Shown here piece after piece: positions 26,160-34,823 of a stretch of 64,000 bases of DNA (position 1 is the stretch's first letter; each line of letters begins with the position of its first letter). Below the pieces are notes generated by a model that searched no databases, was not told the DNA's origin, and was given only the letters and a program-made list of their open reading frames with translations. Location of the stretch: assembly GCA_959607825.1 (NCBI GenBank), contig CAUHNW010000002.1:154378-218377 (forward strand), in the 5' to 3' direction. Position numbers and translations under genes: made by a program. Source of the stretch: HGM13006 sp900757695 (GTDB taxonomy: Bacteria; Bacillota; Clostridia; Oscillospirales; Oscillospiraceae).

Positions 26160-26672
26160 ATGTCCAGTAAAATGCAGTACCGCATGAAAATGGCGCTCTA
26201 CGCAGTGGTTCTGCTGGCGGCGCTGATGCTGGATGAAGCGGTATTTGGTGCGCTGAAGCTGCGCTATAAGCCCTGCGTTATGCCCATGGCGGTGGCCTGC
26301 ATCGGCCTGTGGGAAGGCGTGGAGCGGGGCAGCATCTTTGGCCTTGTGGGCGGCTGCCTGTGGGCATGGAGCGGTGCGCTCTCCCTGCTGGGGGCGTGGC
26401 ACATTATGTCTTTGACCATGGTTGGAATGGCCACGGGCCTGCTGGCCCAGCGATTCCTGATGCAGAGCTGGGGGACCATTTTCAGCGTCAGCATTCCGGT
26501 GCTGCTGCTGACCCAGGGGGTCTATGTGCTGGCGCAGTGCTCCTCCGGGGCTCTTCCGGCGTCTATCTGGATCACAGACTTTGTGCCGGAGTGCATACTC
26601 TCTGCGTTGTTCCTTGCAGTGCTTTACCCCATTACCCGCTATATTTCCCGGATTGGAGGATTCCATGGATAG
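26160..26672 (+). CDS. mreD: rod shape-determining protein MreD
   Basis: A 170-residue protein with about five transmembrane segments and little conserved sequence, as is usual for MreD. The call rests on size, topology and its position between mreC and the class B penicillin-binding protein gene. A GGAAGGAG site precedes the ATG. Its last eight bases overlap the next gene, so translation is coupled. Confidence 0.88.
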   Translation: MSSKMQYRMKMALYAVVLLAALMLDEAVFGALKLRYKPCVMPMAVACIGLWEGVERGSIFGLVGGCLWAWSGALSLLGAWHIMSLTMVGMATGLLAQRFLMQSWGTIFSVSIPVLLLTQGVYVLAQCSSGALPASIWITDFVPECILSALFLAVLYPITRYISRIGGFHG

Positions 26673-28761
26673 AACCTATCGCTTTCGCGGCGGTATTATC
26701 GTGTTTTTGATTTTTCTGGTGGCGGCGGCTTATGCCATCCGGCTGTTTTCTCTTCAGCTGACAAAGAGCAATGAGAATGCCTACGGCAGCTCCAATACCA
26801 CCACATATACGCAATATGTTTCGGCGGCAAGAGGCGAGATCCTTGACCGTCATGGCAACGTACTGGTGAGCAACCGGGCCACATACAATGTGACCCTGCA
26901 GAGTTTTGTGCTGTTTAATTCAGAGGATCCCAACGGATACCTGCTGCAGCTGGCGCAGACCTGCATTAAGAATGGCATTGCGTATGAGGAGAATCTGCCG
27001 ATTTCGGACACCACCCCCTATGTGTATACCACGGATGAGCTGTCATCCACGGATCAATACTATTACCGGCGCTTTTTATTGAATCGCGGCTGGGATGCGG
27101 ATATGACGGCGGAGAATCTGGCGAAAAAACTCAAAGAGGCATACCGCATCTCCGATGAATATACGGAGGAGGAAGCACGGCTGATCATGGGCCTTCGGTA
27201 TGAACTGGATCTGCCCAGCTATGCCTATGCTGACACCTATACGCCGGTAAAGGATATCTCGGCGGATCAGCTGGCCATCCTCAAGGAGCTGGGGATCCCG
27301 GGCATGGATGTTGTGACCACTACCGTACGGGAATTCAATACAGACTATGCGGCACAGATTCTGGGCCATGTGGGCCTTATGAGTGCAGAGGAATATGAGA
27401 GCACCTATCAGGCGCAGAATTACAGCATGGACGCTACGGTAGGAAAGGACGGCATGGAGGCGGCCTTTGAGCAGTATCTCCACGGAACCGATGGACAAAA
27501 GGTGGTAACAGTCACCTCAGACGGTACGGTGGTGGATGAATACTGGCAGGTGGGGCCTCAGACCGGCAGCAATGTGGTCACGACCATTGATATCGGAATG
27601 CAGGAGGTGGCGGAGTCTTCTCTTGCAAAATATGTGCAGGAAATGGCGGAAATGGGCAAACAGCAGAACGGCAATGACGAGGAAGCGGCCCACGGCTCCG
27701 ATGCGAAATCCGGTGCGGTTGTGGCCATGGATGTCAATAGCGGCGAGGTGCTCTGCGCTGCCAACTATCCCACCTATGATCCCAAGGACTATGCAGAAAA
27801 GTATAATGAGCTGCTGGAGGCGGACGGCGATCCGCTGGCCAATCGTGCGCTCAACTATGCGCTGGCTCCGGGCTCTACCTTTAAGATGATCACGGCAGTT
27901 GCCGCTCTTCGGCATGGTATTTCGGACGGCTTTACGGTCAATGACACGGGACGGTTTACCAAATACTCCGATTTCCCGGGCAAATGCTGGATCTATACCT
28001 CCAGCTATGGCGGCGGCCACGGCCTCCTGGATATGCGGGGGGCCATTGCGGATTCCTGTAACGTGTACTTCTATACGGTGGGGGATATGATGGAGATCGA
28101 AGAGATCGATGCCGTGGGCGAAAGCTTCGGCTTTGGCCAGTCCACCGGGTCGGAGATTCCGGATGCAAAGGGAATCCTTGCATCTCGCGAGAATAAGAAA
28201 GCACTGTACGACACAGAGCTGGATCAGGACTGGTACAAGGCTGATACGCTGATGGCGTCCATCGGTCAGTCCATTACAACGGCAACACCCCTTCAGCTGT
28301 GCCGTTATGTGGCGGCACTGTCCACCGGCGGAACGCTGTATAACGCAACGTTCCTGCGGCGTGCGGTGTCCTCGGACTTCCAGACGCTGGTGGCGGCGCA
28401 AAACGATACGCCGGCGGCTACGGGACTGCTGAGCCAGTCTGAGTATCAGGTCATCAAGGAAGGCATGCTTGCCTGCGCAACGGAGCCGGACGGAACGGCA
28501 TATAAATACTTTTCGAACTATGATATTACAGTAGCCTGCAAAACCGGTACGGCGCAGCACGGTAACGGTGGATCGGATAACGCATCCTTTGTCTGCTGGG
28601 CGCCTGCGGATAACCCGGAGATCGCAGTTGCGGTCTATGTAGAACACGGTGACACCGGCGGCTTTTTCTCACAGGTGGCCAAGGACATTCTGGACTATTA
28701 CTTTGGAAGCAAGGATCTGGCACAGGAAGTGGAGCCGGAGAACGCTCTGCTGGTGGATTGA
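26665..28761 (+). CDS. penicillin-binding protein 2 (class B transpeptidase)
   Basis: A 698-residue transpeptidase that cross-links peptidoglycan during elongation. A short cytoplasmic start and one transmembrane helix (about residues 9-30) precede the dimerisation domain (RGEILDRHGNVLVSNRATYN) and the transpeptidase domain with all three motifs: SxxK at PGSTFK (Ser404), SxN at DSCNVY (Ser464, Asn466) and KTG at CKTGTAQHG (Lys626). The ATG at 26665 lies inside the end of mreD and follows GGAGGA. The mreCD-pbp2 order is typical of the elongasome. Confidence 0.96.
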   Translation: MDRTYRFRGGIIVFLIFLVAAAYAIRLFSLQLTKSNENAYGSSNTTTYTQYVSAARGEILDRHGNVLVSNRATYNVTLQSFVLFNSEDPNGYLLQLAQTCIKNGIAYEENLPISDTTPYVYTTDELSSTDQYYYRRFLLNRGWDADMTAENLAKKLKEAYRISDEYTEEEARLIMGLRYELDLPSYAYADTYTPVKDISADQLAILKELGIPGMDVVTTTVREFNTDYAAQILGHVGLMSAEEYESTYQAQNYSMDATVGKDGMEAAFEQYLHGTDGQKVVTVTSDGTVVDEYWQVGPQTGSNVVTTIDIGMQEVAESSLAKYVQEMAEMGKQQNGNDEEAAHGSDAKSGAVVAMDVNSGEVLCAANYPTYDPKDYAEKYNELLEADGDPLANRALNYALAPGSTFKMITAVAALRHGISDGFTVNDTGRFTKYSDFPGKCWIYTSSYGGGHGLLDMRGAIADSCNVYFYTVGDMMEIEEIDAVGESFGFGQSTGSEIPDAKGILASRENKKALYDTELDQDWYKADTLMASIGQSITTATPLQLCRYVAALSTGGTLYNATFLRRAVSSDFQTLVAAQNDTPAATGLLSQSEYQVIKEGMLACATEPDGTAYKYFSNYDITVACKTGTAQHGNGGSDNASFVCWAPADNPEIAVAVYVEHGDTGGFFSQVAKDILDYYFGSKDLAQEVEPENALLVD

Positions 28762-28775
28762 CAGGAGGAAAAAAC

Positions 28776-29696
28776 TTGACACTGGACTATATCACTCTGT
28801 CTCCGCAGGAGCTGGGGAAGCTGCTTTCCGCCGGAAACGGCGATGCGGCAATGGTATATCTATATATGAAGGCCACCGGCGATGTAACGCTGAAGCAGGC
28901 TGAGACCCAGCTGGGGATGACCAACCAGAACCTTGCGTGGGCGGAAAGCCTGCTCAAGCGTCTGGGACTGATGGATGCAGTGGTACCCAAAGCACGGTTT
29001 GACCGGCAGCAGGCACCGGTATACACCGGCGAAGAGGTGACGGCTTTTTCTGCCAGAGACCCCGGATTTCAGCTGCTGCAGGGAGAGGTCAGCCGGCGGA
29101 TGGGCCGGATCCTGACCGGGGAGGAGCTGAAAACACTCTTGTCCCTGCGGGATTACCTGAAGCTTCCGCCGGAGGTCATCAGCATGGCGCTGACCTACTG
29201 CCTTCAAAAGGTGGAGTACTACAATAAGACCTATGGAAAAAACCGAACCATGTCCATGCGGATACTGGAAAAAGAATGCTATAGCTGGGCCAATAACGGC
29301 ATACAGACCTTGGAACAGGCTTCGGCCTACATCAGCCACAGCCTTGAGATGATGGCGCCGGAGGCTCAAGTGAAGAAGGCCATGGGATTGGATCGTCCGC
29401 TGGTGGATTCCGAGCGGGAGTACATACACGCATGGCTGAATATGGGCTTTGAGGTGGATGCCATTCGGCAAGCCTATGAAAAAACGGTGCTGGCCACCGG
29501 AAAGCTGGCGTGGCGCTATATGAATAAGATCCTGCTGAACTGGCATGAGAAAAATCTGCATACCGGACGGCAGGTGTCGGCAGAGGCCAAATCGGTGCAG
29601 CCCCAGAACGCTTCGGCGGTCAGCGCTGATTCGGCGGCAGAGGACAAAGCATCGGTCAGTAATTTGCAGCGTTTTCTCAAGAGTTTGAAGGAGTGA
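28776..29696 (+). CDS. DnaD-domain replication initiation protein, TTG start
   Basis: A 306-residue protein with a DnaD-like C-terminal domain (about residues 205-275: ADSEREYIHAW-type helix followed by FEVDAIRQAYEKTV and WRYMNKILLNWHEK). The N-terminal part (VTLKQAETQLGMTNQNLAWAESLLKRLGLM) looks like a winged helix. In Firmicutes DnaD and DnaB remodel DNA at the origin and help load the helicase. The start is TTG at 28776, six bases after AGGAGG; no ATG fits. It is followed within five bases by the helicase-loader gene, which supports a replication role. Confidence 0.9.
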   Translation: MTLDYITLSPQELGKLLSAGNGDAAMVYLYMKATGDVTLKQAETQLGMTNQNLAWAESLLKRLGLMDAVVPKARFDRQQAPVYTGEEVTAFSARDPGFQLLQGEVSRRMGRILTGEELKTLLSLRDYLKLPPEVISMALTYCLQKVEYYNKTYGKNRTMSMRILEKECYSWANNGIQTLEQASAYISHSLEMMAPEAQVKKAMGLDRPLVDSEREYIHAWLNMGFEVDAIRQAYEKTVLATGKLAWRYMNKILLNWHEKNLHTGRQVSAEAKSVQPQNASAVSADSAAEDKASVSNLQRFLKSLKE

Positions 29697-29700
29697 TCCC

Positions 29701-30690
29701 ATGGGCTATGAAAAGGAAGTTCTGGCCAGAGCCAGAGTGCGCCATCAGGAGGCGGTGGATCAGTTCCAGCGTATCCAGCAGGAGCGCCGGGAGCGGATCT
29801 ACCGGGAATATCCCAGAGTGCAGGAGCTGGATCAACAGCTGCGGCGCACCATGGCGGAGTTTATGGCGGAGACCTTTCGGAACGGACAGGATCCCCGGGA
29901 GGCGGTGGAGCTGCTTCGCAGGGAGAATCTCCATTTGCAGCAGGAACGCCGGGAGATCCTGCGGAAGAGCGGCTACGGAGAGAAGTATCTGACGGATGGC
30001 CCCATGTGCAGAAAGTGCAGCGATACGGGATACGTGGGGGAGCGGATGTGCAGCTGCTTGGAACACTTTTGTCAGGAAGAGCAGAAGAAAACCCTCACCA
30101 GCCTGCTGTCGGGAAATCTCAGCAGCTTTGACGATTTTTCTCTGGATTACTATAGTACGGTGCCGGACCCTGCATTGGGGATCAGTCCCAGAGAAGAGAT
30201 GGAGATCGTATATGAGACCTGCGTCAACTATGTGCGGCGGTTTTCCCTCCACTCCAGAAGCATGCTGATGACCGGCGGCACGGGACTCGGAAAGACGTTT
30301 TTGTCCGCCTGTATTGCCCGTCAGGTGGTATCTATGGGGTACTCCGTGGTGTATGATACGGCGATTCATGTGTTTTCCTGTCTGGAGAAGCAGAAATTTG
30401 GAAATGCAGATGAAGAAGAAAAGCGCATGACTCAGCGGATCATGGAATGTGACCTGCTGATTCTGGATGACCTTGGAACGGAGATGCCCACCAGCTTTAT
30501 CTCTCCGGCCCTCTACAGCATTGTCAATGGCCGGATTCTGGAAGGAAAACCCACCATTATTTCCACCAATCTGTCTCAGGGCGAGATCGCACGGCGATAT
30601 ACGCCCCAGATTGCCTCCCGGCTCATGGGGGAGTATGTGATTCTGAAATTTATTGGGCAGGACATTCGTCTGCAAAAGGCACAGGGGTAA
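29701..30690 (+). CDS. DnaC/DnaI-type helicase loader ATPase
   Basis: A 329-residue AAA+ ATPase. An N-terminal coiled-coil part is followed by a Cys-rich knuckle (CRKCSDTGYVGERMCSC, about residues 100-120, typical of DnaI-type loaders) and the ATPase core with Walker A GGTGLGKTF and Walker B LLILDDLG. It probably loads the replicative helicase onto DNA together with the DnaD-like protein encoded just upstream. An IstB transposition ATPase is the alternative reading, but no IstA or other IS gene is near and the DnaD partner argues for replication. A terminator closes the operon. Confidence 0.92.
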   Translation: MGYEKEVLARARVRHQEAVDQFQRIQQERRERIYREYPRVQELDQQLRRTMAEFMAETFRNGQDPREAVELLRRENLHLQQERREILRKSGYGEKYLTDGPMCRKCSDTGYVGERMCSCLEHFCQEEQKKTLTSLLSGNLSSFDDFSLDYYSTVPDPALGISPREEMEIVYETCVNYVRRFSLHSRSMLMTGGTGLGKTFLSACIARQVVSMGYSVVYDTAIHVFSCLEKQKFGNADEEEKRMTQRIMECDLLILDDLGTEMPTSFISPALYSIVNGRILEGKPTIISTNLSQGEIARRYTPQIASRLMGEYVILKFIGQDIRLQKAQG

Positions 30691-30695
30691 AGAAA

Positions 30696-30727
30696 AAGGA
30701 GCCTGCTGCAAAAGCAACAGGCTCCTT
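30696..30727. terminator. bidirectional terminator
   Basis: Arms AAGGAGCCTG (30696-30705) and CAGGCTCCTT (30718-30727), additional GC pairing in the loop, A run before and T after; lies between converging genes. Confidence 0.85.
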
Positions 30728-30733
30728 ACAGTG

Positions 30734-31183
30734 CTATTGTTTGCGGATCACGGCATAGGTGCCGATGGCGGTGCATGCGACTTTGCCGGAATCGGGGATG
30801 ACGGCCTCACAGTAGGCTGTGGCGTTTCGTTTCCCCAGTGAGGTCAGCTTCGTCCGGATCAGAACGGACTTTCCCATGGGAATGGGACGGAGATAGTTGA
30901 CAGTCATGGATACGGTGGGCGGAATGGTTTCACGGGAGAAGCAGTAGACGGCGATGCTCATGGCCAGATCCATCATGGTATAGGCCATGCCGCCGTGGAG
31001 GGTGCCGAGGCCGTTGACCTGCCAGCCCTCCAGCGGAAACTCCAGCGTCAGGGACTGAGACTGGTCATCGCAGGCCACAAAGCTGGCCTTCAGTTGGCCG
31101 TTGAGGGTGTGGGCCATGGTGGTGTTGATAAAGCTGAGCTCCTGCTGGAGCCACTGCTCTGTAGAGACGGGGGTATCTGTCAT
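30734..31183 (-). CDS. PaaI-like hot-dog thioesterase
   Basis: A 149-residue cytosolic hot-dog protein. GTLHGGMAYTMMDLAM is the family helix in which the Asp or neighbouring residue acts in thioester hydrolysis, and PPTVSMTVNYLRPIPMG is the following strand pair of PaaI/YdiI-type acyl-CoA thioesterases. The acyl substrate is unknown. It is transcribed alone and converges with the DnaI-like gene. The ATG is preceded by GGAAAGAAGG. Confidence 0.92.
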   Translation of the reverse strand: MTDTPVSTEQWLQQELSFINTTMAHTLNGQLKASFVACDDQSQSLTLEFPLEGWQVNGLGTLHGGMAYTMMDLAMSIAVYCFSRETIPPTVSMTVNYLRPIPMGKSVLIRTKLTSLGKRNATAYCEAVIPDSGKVACTAIGTYAVIRKQ

Positions 31184-31262
31184 TGGAATGCCTTCTTTCC
31201 AGATGTATTTCGCATCCCAAACATAACACAGATTGTCGAATCATGTCAATGGGGGAACTGCT

Positions 31263-31754
31263 TTGAAGAAAGAATTTTATCGATCGTTGCACGAAACGGT
31301 CATGGGCCGGGAATGGCTCCGGAAATTGGTGGTGTTGGGCGTAAAGCTGCTGCCGGGGATCGTCTATTTGGCGTATCCGCTGATGGTTCTGTATTTTTTT
31401 GCAGCGCAGCGGCAGTGGCTGCTTCGGGGCATATTGGTGCCTGCGGCGGGTTTTTTGCTGGTGACGGGGCTTCGAAGTGTCATCAATGCGCCGCGGCCCT
31501 ATGAGGCGCTGGGAATCCCGTCCGTTACCCCAAAGGATACCAAGGGGAAGTCTTTCCCTTCCCGTCACGCAGCCTGCGGCGCAGTGATCGCGGGGACGGC
31601 ACTGTTTACCGTTCCGGTGATCGGCGGGCCTCTGCTGGGGATCAGCCTGCTCATTGCGGTATCCCGGGTGCTGGCGGGGGTCCATTTTGTCAAGGATGTG
31701 ACGGCAGGCTGGCTGCTGGGGATGGCAGTAGCGCTGGTGGGATTCCTGATTTGA
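31263..31754 (+). CDS. PAP2-family membrane phosphatase, TTG start
   Basis: A 163-residue protein with four to five transmembrane segments and the PAP2 phosphatase motifs: NAPRPYE (motif 1, lysine replaced), SFPSRHAACGAV (motif 2) and SRVLAGVHFVKDV (motif 3 with the catalytic His). Family members dephosphorylate undecaprenyl pyrophosphate or phosphatidic-acid-type lipids at the membrane. I prefer the TTG at 31263 behind GGGGGAA; the ATG at 31233 has no ribosome-binding site. A second PAP2 gene follows in the same direction, not closely related in sequence. Confidence 0.85.
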   Translation: MKKEFYRSLHETVMGREWLRKLVVLGVKLLPGIVYLAYPLMVLYFFAAQRQWLLRGILVPAAGFLLVTGLRSVINAPRPYEALGIPSVTPKDTKGKSFPSRHAACGAVIAGTALFTVPVIGGPLLGISLLIAVSRVLAGVHFVKDVTAGWLLGMAVALVGFLI

Positions 31755-31880
31755 TGGGGAAAATATGAGCGAAAGTTTCAGCCTGCTGCGGGAATCTGCG
31801 GCGGGCTTTTACGCAGCCGCAGTGACAAATGACGGGAAATATGCTATACTACCGTGAAATCGTGAGAAGGATGTGAGCGC

Positions 31881-32423
31881 TTGATTACAACGATAGATCT
31901 TTTGATCCTGGATTGGATCCAGAATCATCTGCGGTGCGGACTGCTGGATCGGATTGTACCGGCCATCACCATGCTGGGTGAGGCGGGATGGATCTGGATC
32001 CTGCTGGCACTGTGCCTGCTGATTCCCCGGAAAACGAGAAAATACGGGCTGGCGGTGAGCATTGCACTGGTAGTGGATCTGCTGCTGTGCAATGTTCTGC
32101 TGAAGCCGCTGGTGGCCCGTCCACGACCCTATACCCATCGGCCGGATATCATCCTGCTGATAAAAAAGCTGCGGGATTATTCCTTCCCCTCGGGCCATGC
32201 GGCAGCGTCCTTTGCGGCGGCATCGGCGCTGGCATTTTCCCACTGTCGTCATTGGCGGCCTGCCGTGGTGCTGGCAGTGCTCATTTCTCTGAGCCGCCTG
32301 TATCTCTATGTACACTATCCCAGTGATGTGCTTTGCGGTGCGCTGCTGGGGATCCTGTGCGGCCTGATTGGAGCTTTTTGGAGCAAAAAAGTCGTAAAAA
32401 AGTGCAGAAAAACGACAAAATGA
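31881..32423 (+). CDS. PAP2-family membrane phosphatase (second), TTG start
   Basis: A 180-residue integral membrane protein with motifs KPLVARPRPY (motif 1, complete KxxxxxxRP), SFPSGHAAASF (motif 2) and SRLYLYVHYPSDV (motif 3). Motifs are closer to the undecaprenyl-pyrophosphatase-like consensus than in the preceding PAP2 gene, so this copy is the better candidate for recycling the lipid carrier. The start is TTG, downstream of AGAAGGA. The gap to the previous gene is about 125 bases, so it may have its own promoter. Confidence 0.88.
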   Translation: MITTIDLLILDWIQNHLRCGLLDRIVPAITMLGEAGWIWILLALCLLIPRKTRKYGLAVSIALVVDLLLCNVLLKPLVARPRPYTHRPDIILLIKKLRDYSFPSGHAAASFAAASALAFSHCRHWRPAVVLAVLISLSRLYLYVHYPSDVLCGALLGILCGLIGAFWSKKVVKKCRKTTK

Positions 32424-32519
32424 AGGCAAAAATTCATTTTTCGGGGGCACAGGATAAAACATACAAAAGAATGGGAAAATTCCATGAAAATTCGGTGCAA
32501 AATGGTTCCGGCCCGCTTC

Positions 32520-32549
32520 TTGACGAAAAGCACTATAGTGTGATAAAGT
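32520..32549 (+). promoter_or_regulatory. liv operon promoter
   Basis: TTGACG (32520-32525), 18-base spacer, TAAAGT (32544-32549). Confidence 0.55.
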
Positions 32550-32558
32550 AGTAACGAA

Positions 32559-32585
32559 TTGTAAATGACACAGATGTCATTACAA
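32559..32585 (+). promoter_or_regulatory. dyad at the start of the liv transcript
   Basis: ATGACA (32565-32570) and TGTCAT (32575-32580) around CAGA, extended by TTGTA/TACAA with one bulged base. It lies just after the predicted start point, so it is either an operator or an mRNA hairpin protecting the 5' end. Confidence 0.6.
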
Positions 32586-32607
32586 CACATGATTGGAGGA
32601 ACCAATA

Positions 32608-33837
32608 ATGAAGAAATTCAAGAAGGCTGCGGCTCTGGGCCTGTCTCTGGCTATGGTCATGAGCATGGCTGCCTGCGGCACCAGTGCTTCCAGCACCGCC
32701 AGTGTCGCTGAGGCTGCCGGCTCTGAGGCTGCTGCAAGCACCGCTGAAAACGCTACCGGCAATACCTCTGGATCCGCAATTAAGCTGGGCGGCATTGGCC
32801 CCCTGACCGGCGCTGCCGCTATTTATGGCAATGCAACCAAGTACGGCTCCGAGCTGGCTGTAGAGGAGATCAACGCTCTGGGCGGCATTCAGTTTGAGAT
32901 CAAGTGGGAAGACGATGAGCATGATCCTGAGAAGTCCGTCAACGCATACAACAACCTGAAGGACTGGGGCATGCAGATGCTGGTTGGTACCACCACCACC
33001 GCTCCCTGCGTAGCAGTTGGTGCAGAGACCAATGCGGATCATATGTTTGAGCTGACTCCCTCCGCTTCTTCCACCGATGTAATCGATGGCAAGGACAATG
33101 TATTCCAGATGTGCTTTACCGACCCCAACCAGGGCACCGCATCTGCACAGTACATCTCCGAGAAGAAGCTGGGCACCAAGATCGCTGTAATCTATAACAA
33201 CTCCGATGCATACTCCACCGGCATCTACAACAAGTTTGCCGCTGAGGCTGAGACCCTGGGTCTGGAGATCGTTTCCGCTACCACCTTCACCGATGATACC
33301 GCCAACGACTTCTCCGTACAGCTGGGCGAGGCTAAGAACGCCGGCGCTGACCTCATTTTCCTGCCCATCTACTACACCCCCGCTTCTCTGATCCTGAAGC
33401 AGGCTGCCGGTATGGGCTATGATCCCGAGTTCTTCGGCGTGGACGGCATGGACGGCATTCTGGATCTGGAGGGCTTTGATACCTCTCTGGCCGAGGGCCT
33501 GATGCTGCTGACTCCCTTCTCCGCTGATGCTTCCGATGAGAAGACGCAGAACTTTGTTTCCAAGTATAAGGAGAAGTACGGCGATACGCCCAACCAGTTT
33601 GCTGCTGATGCCTATGACTGTGTCTATGCGATCTATGAGGCTTGCCAGAAGGCCGGCGTTACTGCTGACATGAGCGTTTCCGACATCTGCGATAAGATGA
33701 TTGAGACCTTCACTTCCAGTGACTTCAGCTTCGATGGCCTGACCGGCACGGGCATGATCTGGTCCGCCACCGGTGAGGTTTCCAAGGCTCCTAAGGGTAT
33801 GGTTATTAAGGACGGCGCATACGCCGGCATGGACTAA
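32608..33837 (+). CDS. livK: branched-chain amino acid ABC transporter, substrate-binding lipoprotein
   Basis: A 409-residue solute-binding protein anchored by a lipoprotein signal (SLAMVMSMAACG). The mature part opens with IKLGGIGPLTGAAAIYGNAT, the standard Leu/Ile/Val-binding fold of the family (ANF-receptor/Peripla_BP_6). It delivers branched-chain amino acids, or a related ligand, to LivHMGF. The ATG at 32608 follows GGAGG. Codon use differs from most of the window (many GCT, GGC, AAG, CGT, CTG), as for strongly expressed genes. A hairpin after its stop probably lowers readthrough into livH. Confidence 0.95.
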   Translation: MKKFKKAAALGLSLAMVMSMAACGTSASSTASVAEAAGSEAAASTAENATGNTSGSAIKLGGIGPLTGAAAIYGNATKYGSELAVEEINALGGIQFEIKWEDDEHDPEKSVNAYNNLKDWGMQMLVGTTTTAPCVAVGAETNADHMFELTPSASSTDVIDGKDNVFQMCFTDPNQGTASAQYISEKKLGTKIAVIYNNSDAYSTGIYNKFAAEAETLGLEIVSATTFTDDTANDFSVQLGEAKNAGADLIFLPIYYTPASLILKQAAGMGYDPEFFGVDGMDGILDLEGFDTSLAEGLMLLTPFSADASDEKTQNFVSKYKEKYGDTPNQFAADAYDCVYAIYEACQKAGVTADMSVSDICDKMIETFTSSDFSFDGLTGTGMIWSATGEVSKAPKGMVIKDGAYAGMD

Positions 33838-33860
33838 TCGCCCCTCTATTGCAAAAATCC

Positions 33861-33888
33861 ACGGGGGTTGCCGGAAGGCAACCCCCGT
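33861..33888 (+). terminator. attenuating hairpin between livK and livH
   Basis: Perfect 12-bp arms ACGGGGGTTGCC (33861-33872) and complement (33877-33888) with a GGAA loop and only a short T run. Likely partial termination that yields more binding protein than permease. Confidence 0.7.
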
Positions 33889-33931
33889 TTGCCGATTTTA
33901 GAAAAAATAAGTTGAAAGGGAGGTGTGTGGT

Positions 33932-34813
33932 ATGAACCTGCTTTCTAATTTGATCAACGGAATCAGTCTGGGAAGCGTTTATGCCATCATCGCATTGGGC
34001 TACACCATGGTTTACGGTATCGCAAAGATGCTGAACTTCGCCCACGGCGACGTGATCATGGTTGGCGCCTATGTTTGCTTCTGCTCCATGAGCTATCTGA
34101 ATCTGCCCCCTGTGGTGGGCGTTGTTCTGGCTGTTGTGGTTTGTACCCTGCTGGGCATTGTCATTGAGCGGCTGGCCTATAAGCCCCTGCGCTCTGCCCC
34201 ATCTCTGGCTGTATTGATCACCGCCATCGGCGTCAGCTATTTCCTTCAGAATGCGGCACTGCTGATCTGGAAGTCCGATCCCAAGGTCTTTACCTCTGTC
34301 ATCAACCTGCCCTCTCTGGAGCTGGCCGGCGGCAAGCTGATCATCAGCTCTGTAGCGATCGTTACGGTACTGGCCTGTATTGTGATTATGATTGCACTGA
34401 CCTTGTTTACCGGCAAGACCAAAATGGGCAAGGCCATGCGTGCCGTGTCCGAGGACAAGGGCGCTGCACAGCTGATGGGCATCAATGTCAACAGCACCAT
34501 CTCCCTGACCTTTGCCATTGGCTCCGGTCTGGCCGCCATTGCAGGTGTGCTCCTCTGCTCCGCATATCCCACCCTGATGCCCACCACCGGCTCTATGCCC
34601 GGCATCAAGGCATTTACTGCGGCAGTTCTTGGCGGCATCGGATCGATTCCCGGCGCTATGCTGGGCGGCATTCTGCTGGGCGTCATCGAGATCTTTGCAA
34701 AGGCATATATCTCCACACAGCTCAGCGATGCAATCGTATTTGCAGTTCTGATCGTTGTTCTGCTCATTAAGCCTGCGGGCCTGCTGGGCAAGAAGATCCG
34801 TGAGAAAGTGTGA
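33932..34813 (+). CDS. livH: branched-chain amino acid ABC transporter permease LivH
   Basis: A 293-residue permease with about eight transmembrane segments. Typical LivH features are NLINGISLGSVYAIIALGYT at the start, LNFAHGDVIMVGAY, and the cytoplasmic loop MRAVSEDKGAAQLMGINV that contacts the ATPases. The ATG at 33932 follows AAAGGGAGG. It is one of two membrane subunits (with LivM) of the importer. Confidence 0.96.
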   Translation: MNLLSNLINGISLGSVYAIIALGYTMVYGIAKMLNFAHGDVIMVGAYVCFCSMSYLNLPPVVGVVLAVVVCTLLGIVIERLAYKPLRSAPSLAVLITAIGVSYFLQNAALLIWKSDPKVFTSVINLPSLELAGGKLIISSVAIVTVLACIVIMIALTLFTGKTKMGKAMRAVSEDKGAAQLMGINVNSTISLTFAIGSGLAAIAGVLLCSAYPTLMPTTGSMPGIKAFTAAVLGGIGSIPGAMLGGILLGVIEIFAKAYISTQLSDAIVFAVLIVVLLIKPAGLLGKKIREKV

Positions 34814-34823
34814 GGTGGGAAGG

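Noticed and set aside
29701..30690. IstB transposition helper of an insertion sequence
   Set aside because: No IstA transposase, terminal repeats or target duplication; the zinc knuckle and the DnaD-like neighbour fit a helicase loader.
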